64,000 bases of DNA from Bacteroides pyogenes. GTDB taxonomy: Bacteria; Bacteroidota; Bacteroidia; Bacteroidales; Bacteroidaceae. Positions 9,662 through 18,477 of the stretch are shown here, one piece after another. Below the pieces are notes generated by a model. It was not told the DNA's origin, ran no database searches, and saw only the letters and a program-made list of their open reading frames with translations. The DNA lies in assembly GCF_014196225.1 (NCBI RefSeq), contig NZ_JACIDI010000007.1, forward strand, positions 94,833 through 158,832, read 5' to 3'. How positions within the stretch are numbered: position 1 is the first letter of the stretch; each line of letters opens with the position of its first letter. The translations under genes and the position numbers were made by a program.

Positions 9662-9876
9662 ATGGGATGCTATGAAAATATTTACGCGACAAGTAAATTA
9701 ATATATTGATTTATTCTTTCCGGAGAGTTTTACTTATTCGGGATGAGCCAATAACCGCTACTCTTATCTATTAATCTGCGGTGTGATAGTGAATTGATCA
9801 TTGGGAGGGAAGATTGGGCGAACGTTTTTGTGAATGTATATGACCGGGCTAAAGCGTGTGTAAAGCAAACGGCGCA

Positions 9877-9990
9877 ACTTCAGCGTATGTATACGCTATG
9901 GAAACGGCTGTCAACTACGAAGTTCAAAGATTCAGCAATGACAGGATATACTTCAGCGTATGTATACGCTATGGAAACAACTGTCAACTA
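9877..9990. repeat. 41-bp direct-repeat pair with internal palindrome
   Basis: Copies at 9877-9917 and 9950-9990 differ at two positions (73-bp spacing). Each contains AGCGTATGTATACGCT, a 7-bp inverted repeat around GT, followed by ATGGAAAC and CTGTCAACTA. The palindrome could be a protein-binding site or a small hairpin. Confidence 0.8.
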
Positions 9991-10042
9991 TAATGTGAAG
10001 GCGAAGTGTTAACTGGAAAAAGACGGAAATAACCGGCTTTTA

Positions 10043-10453
10043 TTATAACAATCCGAATCTTTTTAATTCAATTTTACTGATTCTGGAGTTATGTTTAATT
10101 TTCTCACATACTGATGAAATATCTTCTGTGTTCAATGTGCCCAAACTGCTGCTTTTAAGAAGCTTATTCTTTTTTACCGCTTTAATTGAAGAACAATCTA
10201 TATAACTGTCATGCGAAAGAAATTCATAATCCTTACCTTTAACCGGATGCTGCATAGCTTGTACGAAAGGAGGTAAGTTTATGTTGATATAAGAATTAAA
10301 AATAACGCCACCATAAACATTTCCATCATCATCAAAGCCAAGAACGACAAAGTATTTATCACGGCTGGTATCTCCGGGTTTTGGCACTACACCATTGGCT
10401 TTGTTCATCGTAATGCGAAATACATCTCCTATTTTAATTTCCGAAGGCTTCAT
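10043..10453 (-). CDS. Putative toxin partner of Panacea-type antitoxin
   Basis: 136-residue soluble protein. Residues 1-60 (KIGDVFRITMNK, then RDKYFVVLGFDDDGN and VYGGVIFNS) have the beta-strand rhythm of the SH3-like barrel of MazF/PemK-type toxins, but no diagnostic catalytic residues can be named, so the fold is inference. The ATG lies inside the end of the upstream DUF4065 gene (20-bp overlap), so the two are translationally coupled from one promoter. This antitoxin-first overlapping order is typical of toxin-antitoxin modules. A non-toxin accessory role is also possible. Confidence 0.6.
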   Translation of the reverse strand: MKPSEIKIGDVFRITMNKANGVVPKPGDTSRDKYFVVLGFDDDGNVYGGVIFNSYININLPPFVQAMQHPVKGKDYEFLSHDSYIDCSSIKAVKKNKLLKSSSLGTLNTEDISSVCEKIKHNSRISKIELKRFGLL

Positions 10454-10961
10454 TAAATGCTATCGAATCATTGATGTATTTAATAAGTTCTTCACCGGCG
10501 CCACCGTCACGGGCAATATCTCCCGGAGCAATTACATGGCTCCCCTTCTGTGCTCTTGCCTTTTCCCAACAACTTGTATGCGAAGTTTTTTCCAGTTCCG
10601 TAAAATTCATTTTCCCGTATTTGGAAATACATTCATCTAAAACTTTTATATCATATTCCGATAAATAATCTGTGTTAGAATCACGTTTGGGTAATAAATA
10701 GTAATCTACAACATTAATGTCACTTTTTATATGGGGAAGAATGCTTTTTTGACCTTTAATTGCATTGTATAGTTCCGTTGGAACGGGTCCATGAGGAAGG
10801 GCACAGAATTTATCGGTTGTCATCAATTGCCCCCATTCCACCAAAGAACGCTGATTAGCAAAGTACAATATCTTGAACAAGCGATAATAGTCTATACCTC
10901 TCGTTTTATTGAGAATATAGAGTACTACTTCTATAATCTTTTGTTGCTCGAACTTTGTCAT
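10434..10961 (-). CDS. DUF4065 (Panacea / SocA-like) antitoxin-type protein
   Basis: 175-residue protein with the Panacea (DUF4065) domain over most of its length. The family pattern is visible in VVLYILNKTRGIDYYRLFKILYFAN, the turn after QRSLVEWGQ, and LPHGPVPTELYNAIKG. Panacea proteins neutralise diverse toxins encoded next to them and include SocA, a ClpXP adaptor in Caulobacter (family knowledge). The frame opens at 11021, but the promoter -7 box lies inside that extension, so translation should begin at the ATG at 10961 (MTKFEQQKI). Its stop overlaps the next gene by 20 bp. Confidence 0.82.
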   Translation of the reverse strand: MTKFEQQKIIEVVLYILNKTRGIDYYRLFKILYFANQRSLVEWGQLMTTDKFCALPHGPVPTELYNAIKGQKSILPHIKSDINVVDYYLLPKRDSNTDYLSEYDIKVLDECISKYGKMNFTELEKTSHTSCWEKARAQKGSHVIAPGDIARDGGAGEELIKYINDSIAFNEAFGN

Positions 10962-11001
10962 ATACTTATTGCCTAATGGATTGAATTTCTTTTGTTTAGT
11001 A

Positions 11002-11032
11002 CAAAGATAGCGCTTTCCCATATAAAATCAAA
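11002..11032 (-). promoter_or_regulatory. Promoter of the Panacea module (TTTG-N19-TATCTTTG)
   Basis: On the minus strand TTTG (11032..11029) is followed after 19 bp by TATCTTTG (11009..11002). It predicts transcription starting near 10994 and rules out the upstream in-frame ATG at 11021 as the real start. Confidence 0.82.
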
Positions 11033-11175
11033 AAAATCATTCTTATTTAACTTGGTTTCTTGCTTTTGCAGGCATATTGCTGAAAATATTGGCGATTGAT
11101 ATGGTAAAAAAGGAAGAGCTACCCGCAAGGTTTGAAAAAATGTCATTCTTTGGCTTCTAAAAAATATATTCTTTG

Positions 11176-11206
11176 CTTGCAGTTGGTCGTACTTCATTTA
11201 TTTTTG
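11176..11206 (+). promoter_or_regulatory. Promoter of HhH-domain gene (CTTG-N19-TATTTTTG)
   Basis: CTTG (11176-11179), a one-base variant of the -33 box, is followed after 19 bp by TATTTTTG (11199-11206). The start codon follows 44 bp downstream. Confidence 0.6.
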
Positions 11207-11250
11207 CACCGCAAATTAAGTGTTGACCTTGAAAAAAACGAATCTACTGC

Positions 11251-13287
11251 ATGAAAAGAAATCGGCTGATATGGTTGATAAGTATTATGAACAGTGTGTT
11301 GATAACTTCCGTTTGTAATGCTCAAGCACCTTCAGAACGTGTTTTAGAAGATATAATTGAAGAATCGTCTGTTAATAACGATGTTGAAGAAATCGATTGG
11401 GAAGATGAGTTGGAAGAGCTTTCCCGCCGCCTTCGGGAACCGCTTGATATGAATACGGCTACACGCGAGCAGCTCCGGCAGTTTCCTTTTTTAACCGATC
11501 TCCAAATAGAAAATCTGTTGGCTTATATTTATGTAAACGGACCGATGCGGACTGTTTACGAACTGCAATTGGTGGATGGGTTCGACCGCAGAGCAATCGA
11601 ATATCTGCTGCCTTTCGTCTGTGTGAGAGATATCAACAATCGGGAAGATTTCCGGTGGAAAAGCATGTTGAAAAACAGTCTGAAATATGGTGTGCATGAG
11701 GGATTAATTCGTTTGGATATACCGTTTTATAAACGAAAAGGTTATGAACATGCTTACCTCGGGCCTTCTGTTTATAACTCTTTGAAATACGTATTTCGTT
11801 ATCGGGACAATCTGTATGCGGGAATGACTGCCGAGAAAGATGCCGGAGAGCCTTTCGGAGCTTTACACAACGGGAGGGGATACGATTATTATTCGTTTTA
11901 TGTTTTTCTTCGTCGCTGCGGACGTCTGAAAGCATTGGCATTGGGCAACTACCGCATAAGTTTCGGGCAGGGGCTTGTGCTCGGTTCCGGATACCTGACG
12001 GGGAAGACGGCGTATGCTTTTTCCGGTCAGACCGTTGGGCAGGGTATCCGCAGACATGCCTCTACCGACGAAGTGAACTACTTCAGGGGAGCGGCTGCCA
12101 CGCTTTCTCTTTCCGACAGATGGAATGTATCGGCTTTTTATTCGCATCGATTGATGGACGGTACGGTTGAGAACGGCGTCATTACTTCCATGTATGGAAC
12201 GGGCCTGCACCGCAGCCGGAAAGAGGCGGAGAAGAAAGACGCTTTCGCCTTGCAGTCGGCGGGAGGAAACGTTAGTTATGAACAACACCGTATAAAGCTG
12301 GGTATAAGCGGGGTTTACTACTTTTTCAACCGGAGTTATGAACCGTTATTAACAGGATATTCACGCTACAGTCTGCACGGACGGAGGTTCTATAATCTGG
12401 GGATGGATTATGCTTGTCGCTTCCATCGTTTTTCTGTTCAGGGCGAAACGGCGATGGGAAAACAGGGTTGGGCTTCGCTCAATCGTTTGGAATATTCTCC
12501 GGCGCAAGGAACAAAACTGATGTTCATTCATCGCTACTATGCTTACGACTATTGGGCGATGTTTGCCCGTTCGTTTTCCGAAGGAAACAGCGTACAGAAT
12601 GAAAACGGCTGTTATCTGGCAGTGGAAACCGCTCCGTTCCGCCGTTGGAATTTCTTCGCTTCGTTCGATCTGTTCCGGTTTCCGTGGAAGAAGTACCGGA
12701 TCAGCAAACCTTCTGCCGGAGCCGACGGACTGTTTCAGGCAACTTTCTCGCCACGGAAGTATCTCACTATGTATCTCCGATACCGTTATAAACAAAAAGA
12801 ACGGGATGCGACGGGAACGGGCGGAAACGTTACGCAGCCCGTATTTCGCCATCAGCTTCGCTATCGGTTGGATTGCCACCCTTCAGAAGCGATTTCATGC
12901 CGCACGACAATGGATTATGTTCATTTCCACGTCAAGGGAGAAACCGCTTCCGTCGGATACCAACTATCGCAAATGCTCTCTTATCGTTTGCCTTGGTTGG
13001 CTTTGAAAGCGCAGGTTCAGGGCAGCTATTTTTGTACCGGCGATTACGATTCGCGGGTGTATATTGCCGAAAAAGGGTTGCTTTATACATTCCATACTCC
13101 TTCCTTTCAGGGGCGTGGCATGCGGTGGACCGCTCATTTGCGCTACGACCTGAATGAGCATTGGATGCTGATAGCGAAGTTCGGCGAAACCATCTATCGC
13201 GACCGTCGCGAAATAGGTTCGGGCAATGATCTGATTAAGGGAAATAAAAAAGCCGACCTGCAGATGCAGTTGCGTATGAAGTTTTAA
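11251..13287 (+). CDS. Helix-hairpin-helix domain outer-membrane protein
   Basis: 678-residue secreted protein. A signal peptide (residues 1-25, ending CNAQA) is followed by an acidic linker. A ComEA-like helix-hairpin-helix region spans about residues 65-130 (LDMNTATREQLRQFPFL, then MRTVYELQLVDGFD). The remaining 500 residues are rich in alternating aromatic and polar residues (YRYRYKQKE, YDYWAMFARSF) and end in a C-terminal Phe (LQMQLRMKF), as in outer-membrane beta-barrels. The family is common in Bacteroidetes without known function; the HhH part may bind DNA or only act structurally. Monocistronic by context. Confidence 0.8.
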   Translation: MKRNRLIWLISIMNSVLITSVCNAQAPSERVLEDIIEESSVNNDVEEIDWEDELEELSRRLREPLDMNTATREQLRQFPFLTDLQIENLLAYIYVNGPMRTVYELQLVDGFDRRAIEYLLPFVCVRDINNREDFRWKSMLKNSLKYGVHEGLIRLDIPFYKRKGYEHAYLGPSVYNSLKYVFRYRDNLYAGMTAEKDAGEPFGALHNGRGYDYYSFYVFLRRCGRLKALALGNYRISFGQGLVLGSGYLTGKTAYAFSGQTVGQGIRRHASTDEVNYFRGAAATLSLSDRWNVSAFYSHRLMDGTVENGVITSMYGTGLHRSRKEAEKKDAFALQSAGGNVSYEQHRIKLGISGVYYFFNRSYEPLLTGYSRYSLHGRRFYNLGMDYACRFHRFSVQGETAMGKQGWASLNRLEYSPAQGTKLMFIHRYYAYDYWAMFARSFSEGNSVQNENGCYLAVETAPFRRWNFFASFDLFRFPWKKYRISKPSAGADGLFQATFSPRKYLTMYLRYRYKQKERDATGTGGNVTQPVFRHQLRYRLDCHPSEAISCRTTMDYVHFHVKGETASVGYQLSQMLSYRLPWLALKAQVQGSYFCTGDYDSRVYIAEKGLLYTFHTPSFQGRGMRWTAHLRYDLNEHWMLIAKFGETIYRDRREIGSGNDLIKGNKKADLQMQLRMKF

Positions 13288-13372
13288 GCTGTATTTGCAA
13301 TTAATAGGCTCTTTATCACAATTTGTGTAACTAATTTGGAGAATATTGCACATCCGTCTCTCCCTTGCTTCC

Positions 13373-13380
13373 TATTTTTG
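13373..13380 (+). promoter_or_regulatory. -7 box upstream of PUL 1
   Basis: Reads TATTTTTG, matching TAnnTTTG, 114 bp before the first susC-like gene. No TTTG at the -33 position, which is compatible with an activator-dependent PUL promoter. No regulator gene is adjacent. Confidence 0.45.
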
Positions 13381-13494
13381 TGCGAATGATAAAGAGGCTT
13401 GGACGATAGTTCGTATATAATCTAAGGCTCGAAATAATTGTAGCCGACTCCGAAAATCGGTTGCCGGTAAGTATTAACCAACAAATTCAACAGT

Positions 13495-16400
13495 ATGAGA
13501 AACACGCTTAATTTAAGATTCAGCTTTCTTATCGCGTTTCTTTTGTTCATGCCCATGATGATTCATGCCTTTCCTCCGGAAGGCATAACAATCAGAGGCA
13601 AGGTGACAGACGAAGCGTTGAAAGAAGCCGTTCCCGGAGCTAACGTAACTGTGAAGGGTACCACCATCGGAACAATCACCGGTTTCGACGGAACTTACAG
13701 CATTGTGGTTCCGAGTAAAAAATCGGTATTGGTCTTTTCGTTCATGGGCTATGTCACTCAGGAAATTACAGTGGGAGACAAAAGAACAATCGATGTCAGT
13801 TTGAAGGAAGACGCGAATGTGCTCGGAGAGGTGGAAGTCGTTGCTATCGCATACGGTAATCAGGATAAAAACCTGCTTACAAGCGCCGTATCTTCCATCA
13901 GTAACAAAGAGCTGATAAAATCGCCGGTGGCAAGTGTCACCAATGTGCTGGCGGGAGCCATGCCCGGTGTTTCGTCGGTGCAGACCAGCGGACAGCCCGG
14001 AAAGGATGCCGCAGCTATCTATGTACGCGGTTCGGGCTCGCTGAATGATTCGCAATCCAAACCGTTGATACTGGTAGATGGTGTAGAACGCGAGTTTTCT
14101 CAAATCGACCCGAATGAGATTGAAAGCATCTCTATCTTGAAAGATGCCTCTTCTACAGCCGTATTTGGTGTGCGGGGAGCCAACGGCGTGGTTCTGGTGA
14201 CCACCCGGCGGGGAAAGAGCGGCAAACCGCAAATCAATGTAAGCACGTCGCTGGGCTTGCAACAGCCTATCTCGCTCGTAGAGCAGACCGGAAGCTATGA
14301 GTTTGCCCGTTTCTGGAACATCAAGCAGCAACTCGACGGAGTGGCAGACAAGAAGCGTTATTTTACTCCCGAGCAGGTAGAGGCTTATCGCACCGGTTCG
14401 GATCCCATTATGTACCCCAGCATGGACTGGAAGAAGTATATCTTCCACGATGTGTATCTACAGAGCAAGAACAACATCAACATATCGGGCGGAAGTGAGG
14501 ATGTAAAGTATTTCATCTCTATCGGTTACCTCTACCAGAATGGACTTTTAAAAGATCTTCCCGGACAGAAGTACAACAACAACTATCGTTACGACCGTTA
14601 TAATTATCGTGCCAATATCGACGCCAAGCTAACAAAAACTACGACCATGAAGTTGGGTATCGGCGGTAATCTGGGTAAAACGCAGGAGCCTCGCAGCGTG
14701 GTATCCGACACCGGACAAGACCAGAACCCGTGGGTTATCGCACAGATATGGTCGCATCCGTTTGCCGGACCGGGATTTATAGACGGGGTGCGCACGCTGG
14801 TTCCGAAAGACCTTGTTCCGCTTGGCGAAGTTCTTCGCGACGGTATGTTCGTCTTCTACGGAAAGGGCTATACGCAAAACTATCGTACCAATTTGAATTT
14901 GGATTTGGACATTACTCAAAAAATGGACTTCCTGACGAAAGGCTTGAGCGTTTCCGTAAAAGGAGCGTACGACAATGCCTTCAAACTGTTTAAAAAGCGT
15001 CCGGGCGGTGATGTGGAGAGCCAAACCGTTTATTATAAGTCGTATTTCGACTCCAACGGCAATATGCCTGCCACCGATCCGGACTATGATAAGTCGTTGA
15101 TTTATCTGCCTTCCGGCAGCGACACACCGCTGGGCTACGCCGAAGAGCGGGGACGCGACCAGAACTGGTATATAGAAGGGCGTGTGAACTACGAACGCGC
15201 TTTCGGGAACCACAAAGTTTCCGGGCTTTTGCTGTATAATCAGTCACGCGATTACTACCCCGACGCATATACCTATATTCCCAGAAGCTATATCGGTTTT
15301 GTCGGCCGGGCTACTTACAGCTACTTGAGTAAATACCTGTTCGATGTAAACGTGGGTTACAACGGTTCTGAAAACTTCGCTCCCGGAAAGAACCGTTTCG
15401 GGATTTTTCCCGCATTCTCCGCCGGATGGGTGGCAAGCGCGGAGAAGTTCATGGCCAACCAGCATGTGGTGGATTATCTGAAACTAAGACTCTCGTGGGG
15501 ACGCGTGGGTAGCGATAAAGGCATCGACTCCCGCTTCATGTATATGCCTGCCGTTTGGCAACAATCGGGCGGATACAGCTTCGGAGTGAATACACCCGAA
15601 AATTCTCCCGCTTTTGGAATCACTAAAATAGGTAATCCGCATGTGACTTGGGAAACCGCCGACAAGCAGAATTACGGTATAGACGTTAAGTTTCTCGACA
15701 ATCGCTTGTCGCTCAATTTCGACTATTTCATGGAGCGCCGTACGGGGATTCTCATCACTCCCGAATCCACTCCTGCCATCATCGCCACTTCCTTACCCAA
15801 TTCAAATATAGGTAAAGTGAATAATCACGGTTACGAAGTGGCTCTCGGATGGAACGACGCGATAGGAAAGGATTTCAATTATTACATGAACGCCAATGTG
15901 TCTTTTGCGCGCAATAAAATCATTTACCGCGACGAAGTACCCAAGCAGTTCAACTATATGAATGTGACGGGAGGATCCACCGGACGCCAGACCAATGTAT
16001 ATAAATATATCCGCCTTTACCAGCAGGACGACTTTATAAAGGATGCAGAAAGCGGGCTGACCTTGAAACCCGAACTTCCACAGCCGTACCAGAAGGTATA
16101 TCCGGGTGACGCGATGTATGCCGACCTCAACGGAGACAACATTGTGGATGGGAAAGACAGGTGTGTGGCAGGATACGCTACCCGCCCCGAATATACATTC
16201 GGTTTGAACATGGGATGCAACTGGAAGGGATTCAGTTTCTCCATGCAATGGGCGGGCGCCGCCAACGTTAGCCGGATGTACGATATCGAATATCGTATTC
16301 CGTTCACTAACGCCGGCAAGCGCGGCTTGCTGACTTACTTCTACAATGATTGCTGGACTCCCGAAAACCAATTGGGAGCTGTTTATCCGCGTCCGGCAGA

Positions 16401-16671
16401 AGAATCGGAAAGCTGGAACTCCGAGCCTTCTACCTTATGGTTACAGGATGCTTCTTATCTCAGGTTGAAAAGTTTGAACGTAGGATATACCATTAGCGGC
16501 AACCGCCTCCTGAAGAAGGTGGGAGTCAAATCTCTCGGAATCACCTTTAGCGGTTATAACCTGTTGACGTTCTCTCCGCTCAAGTATATCGATCCGGAGA
16601 GCAACCCCGACCGGTTGGGAGATTATCCGTTAATCAAACTGTATAGTTTCGGTTTAAATCTTAACTTCTAA
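13495..16671 (+). CDS. SusC/RagA-like TonB-dependent transporter (PUL 1, first)
   Basis: 1058-residue outer-membrane transporter for oligosaccharides. Signal peptide (about 1-25), a carboxypeptidase-D-like regulatory domain (about 32-115, ITIRGKVTDEAL to VSLKED), a TonB-dependent plug (about 130-245, with KPLILVDGVER, IESISILKDASSTAVFG and GANGVVLVTT) and a 22-strand barrel ending LYSFGLNLNF. No STN domain, so sigma/anti-sigma control is not expected. The SusD-like partner starts 12 bp downstream. First gene of a seven-gene co-directional run ending in a GH16 enzyme. Confidence 0.95.
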   Translation: MRNTLNLRFSFLIAFLLFMPMMIHAFPPEGITIRGKVTDEALKEAVPGANVTVKGTTIGTITGFDGTYSIVVPSKKSVLVFSFMGYVTQEITVGDKRTIDVSLKEDANVLGEVEVVAIAYGNQDKNLLTSAVSSISNKELIKSPVASVTNVLAGAMPGVSSVQTSGQPGKDAAAIYVRGSGSLNDSQSKPLILVDGVEREFSQIDPNEIESISILKDASSTAVFGVRGANGVVLVTTRRGKSGKPQINVSTSLGLQQPISLVEQTGSYEFARFWNIKQQLDGVADKKRYFTPEQVEAYRTGSDPIMYPSMDWKKYIFHDVYLQSKNNINISGGSEDVKYFISIGYLYQNGLLKDLPGQKYNNNYRYDRYNYRANIDAKLTKTTTMKLGIGGNLGKTQEPRSVVSDTGQDQNPWVIAQIWSHPFAGPGFIDGVRTLVPKDLVPLGEVLRDGMFVFYGKGYTQNYRTNLNLDLDITQKMDFLTKGLSVSVKGAYDNAFKLFKKRPGGDVESQTVYYKSYFDSNGNMPATDPDYDKSLIYLPSGSDTPLGYAEERGRDQNWYIEGRVNYERAFGNHKVSGLLLYNQSRDYYPDAYTYIPRSYIGFVGRATYSYLSKYLFDVNVGYNGSENFAPGKNRFGIFPAFSAGWVASAEKFMANQHVVDYLKLRLSWGRVGSDKGIDSRFMYMPAVWQQSGGYSFGVNTPENSPAFGITKIGNPHVTWETADKQNYGIDVKFLDNRLSLNFDYFMERRTGILITPESTPAIIATSLPNSNIGKVNNHGYEVALGWNDAIGKDFNYYMNANVSFARNKIIYRDEVPKQFNYMNVTGGSTGRQTNVYKYIRLYQQDDFIKDAESGLTLKPELPQPYQKVYPGDAMYADLNGDNIVDGKDRCVAGYATRPEYTFGLNMGCNWKGFSFSMQWAGAANVSRMYDIEYRIPFTNAGKRGLLTYFYNDCWTPENQLGAVYPRPAEESESWNSEPSTLWLQDASYLRLKSLNVGYTISGNRLLKKVGVKSLGITFSGYNLLTFSPLKYIDPESNPDRLGDYPLIKLYSFGLNLNF

Positions 16672-16683
16672 AAAAGACGACTT

Positions 16684-18447
16684 ATGAATAGCATATTAAA
16701 AGGTTTTGGAGTTGCGTTGGGCTGCGCGCTGATGGCGTCTTGCTCCGAGATAAGTTTCGGAGACAGCTTTCTGGGCAAACAGCCGGAAAGCTCCGGCGCC
16801 ACTACCGAAGAGATGTTCTCTTCGAAAGAGAATGCGGAGAAGGTGCTGACAAAGGCTTATACCGGATTGAGTTACGGATTGCCTACCGCTTCGGATTATA
16901 AGCTGGGAGGAAATATACTCGAATCTATTACCGACTTGTGTTACAGCTTCCGTGATAATATAAGCGACGGTCCGGTGAAGCTCTATTATAACGGGGCTTT
17001 AGGAGCCAACAACGTACCAAGGAATTCGGCTTACAGGTTTGGAGCCAAATCGGATTGGACTACGATACGCTATGCCTGGCTGTATATTGAAAACATAGGA
17101 AAGGTTCCCAACATCTCCGATGCTGAAAAGAACGAAGGAGTGGCAGAGGCCAAAACACTGATCGCGCTCTCTTATTTCGAAATGTTGAGGTATGTAGGAG
17201 GGGTGACTTGGTTGGACCATTATGTGGATGTGAATGAAGCCTTGAATTTCCCGCGGATTGGATTTGCGGAAACAGTGGAAAAGATAGTGGCATTGCTCGA
17301 TGAAGCCATCCCCACTTTGAAGTGGAAGCAGGACGATATTAATGACGGGCGGATGAGCAAAGCCGGAGCGATGGCATTGAAATTCAAAGTACTTCACTGG
17401 GCTGCCAGTCCCGCTTTCAACTCCGATAAGAAATGGCATCCGGAAGCCGATAAATACACGTGTTACGGAAATTATAACGCGCAACGCTGGAAAGATGCCG
17501 AAACGGCAGGCAGGGAGTTCTTCGAGGAAATAGAGAAACAAAACGGCTATAAATTGATTCTCCCTTCGGCGAATACTCATCAGGCAAGACGTGCGGCTTA
17601 TCGCAAAGCTTATTATGACCGTGGCGGAACGGAAGTGCTGATCTCGGTACGAAAAGGCTACCTTCCCGCTACACATGCCGATTTTATCGACCAGCGATAC
17701 TATACCGGGCCTACACTGAATTATGTTGACATGTTTCCTTGGGAAGACGGTTCGGACTTTCCGGAAGATTTCAATTGGAAGTCGCCTTCCCGCCAACCGT
17801 TCTTTAAATATTCCGAAAGCGAAAGCATGGTGCCTACCCGCGATCCGCGACTGTATGAAAACGTAGCCTGTCCCGGTGATACGTATTGTGACGGAACTAC
17901 CGCGCCTGTATACATGAACCATGCTTCCTACAAATCGGGTAGCGGATTCCTGATTATGAAATATATCTTGCAGGAAAACGGAGACCGCGCCAACCGCCCC
18001 GTACAATGGCCGCACACCCGGCTGGCAGAAATCATGCTGGGGTATGCGGAGGCCATCAACGAGGTCAATGGACGCCCGAACGACCGGGCTTATCAATTGG
18101 TGAATGACGTACGTGAGAGAGTGGGGCTTTCGAAACTTCGTCCGGGAATGAACCGCGAGCAGTTTTTGGAGGCGGTGCTCAGGGAAAGAGCTTTGGAATT
18201 GGGATTCGAAGAGGTGCGTTGGTTCGATTTGGTGCGCAGAGACCGTCAGAGCGATTTCAAGAAGAAGTTGTACGGGCTGAAAAGCAGGGGGAATGATCTG
18301 AATCATCCTACGGCATTCACTTTTGAAAAGGTAACACTCCCCGACCGCTATTGGGTGGCCAACTGGGATACGAAATGGTATCTGGCCCCGATTCCGCAAG
18401 ACGAAATCAACAAGAAATACGGAATGACTCAAAATCCGGGTTGGTAA
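16684..18447 (+). CDS. SusD/RagB-like glycan-binding lipoprotein (PUL 1, first)
   Basis: 587-residue surface lipoprotein that caps the preceding SusC-like barrel and binds glycan. Lipobox at LMASC (Cys20). The N-terminal SusD_RagB region and C-terminal helices are present, with the family end block MLGYAEAINEVNGRP, ERALELGFEEVRWFDLVRR and the terminal signature LAPIPQDEINKKYGMTQNPGW. It starts 12 bp after the transporter stop, so it is co-translated with it. Confidence 0.94.
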   Translation: MNSILKGFGVALGCALMASCSEISFGDSFLGKQPESSGATTEEMFSSKENAEKVLTKAYTGLSYGLPTASDYKLGGNILESITDLCYSFRDNISDGPVKLYYNGALGANNVPRNSAYRFGAKSDWTTIRYAWLYIENIGKVPNISDAEKNEGVAEAKTLIALSYFEMLRYVGGVTWLDHYVDVNEALNFPRIGFAETVEKIVALLDEAIPTLKWKQDDINDGRMSKAGAMALKFKVLHWAASPAFNSDKKWHPEADKYTCYGNYNAQRWKDAETAGREFFEEIEKQNGYKLILPSANTHQARRAAYRKAYYDRGGTEVLISVRKGYLPATHADFIDQRYYTGPTLNYVDMFPWEDGSDFPEDFNWKSPSRQPFFKYSESESMVPTRDPRLYENVACPGDTYCDGTTAPVYMNHASYKSGSGFLIMKYILQENGDRANRPVQWPHTRLAEIMLGYAEAINEVNGRPNDRAYQLVNDVRERVGLSKLRPGMNREQFLEAVLRERALELGFEEVRWFDLVRRDRQSDFKKKLYGLKSRGNDLNHPTAFTFEKVTLPDRYWVANWDTKWYLAPIPQDEINKKYGMTQNPGW

Positions 18448-18477
18448 ATAGCATGTTAACTAATATTGATTGAAGAA

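Larger units (their letters stand above)
9297..10042. other. Repeat-rich intergenic region
   Basis: About 750 bp with no convincing gene. It holds a four-unit array of the 22-bp repeat (9573-9661) and a 41-bp direct-repeat pair containing palindromes (9877-9990). A 72-codon ORF at 9794-10012 is built mostly from that repeat and is not considered coding. Confidence 0.6.

Noticed and set aside
9794..10012. 72-codon plus-strand ORF as a gene
   Set aside because: Most of it is made of the 41-bp direct repeat and it lacks domain or signal features.
16999..18432. 477-codon antisense ORF opposite the first susD
   Set aside because: Shadow of a conserved susD-like gene; composition is His/Arg/Phe-rich as expected of a reverse frame.
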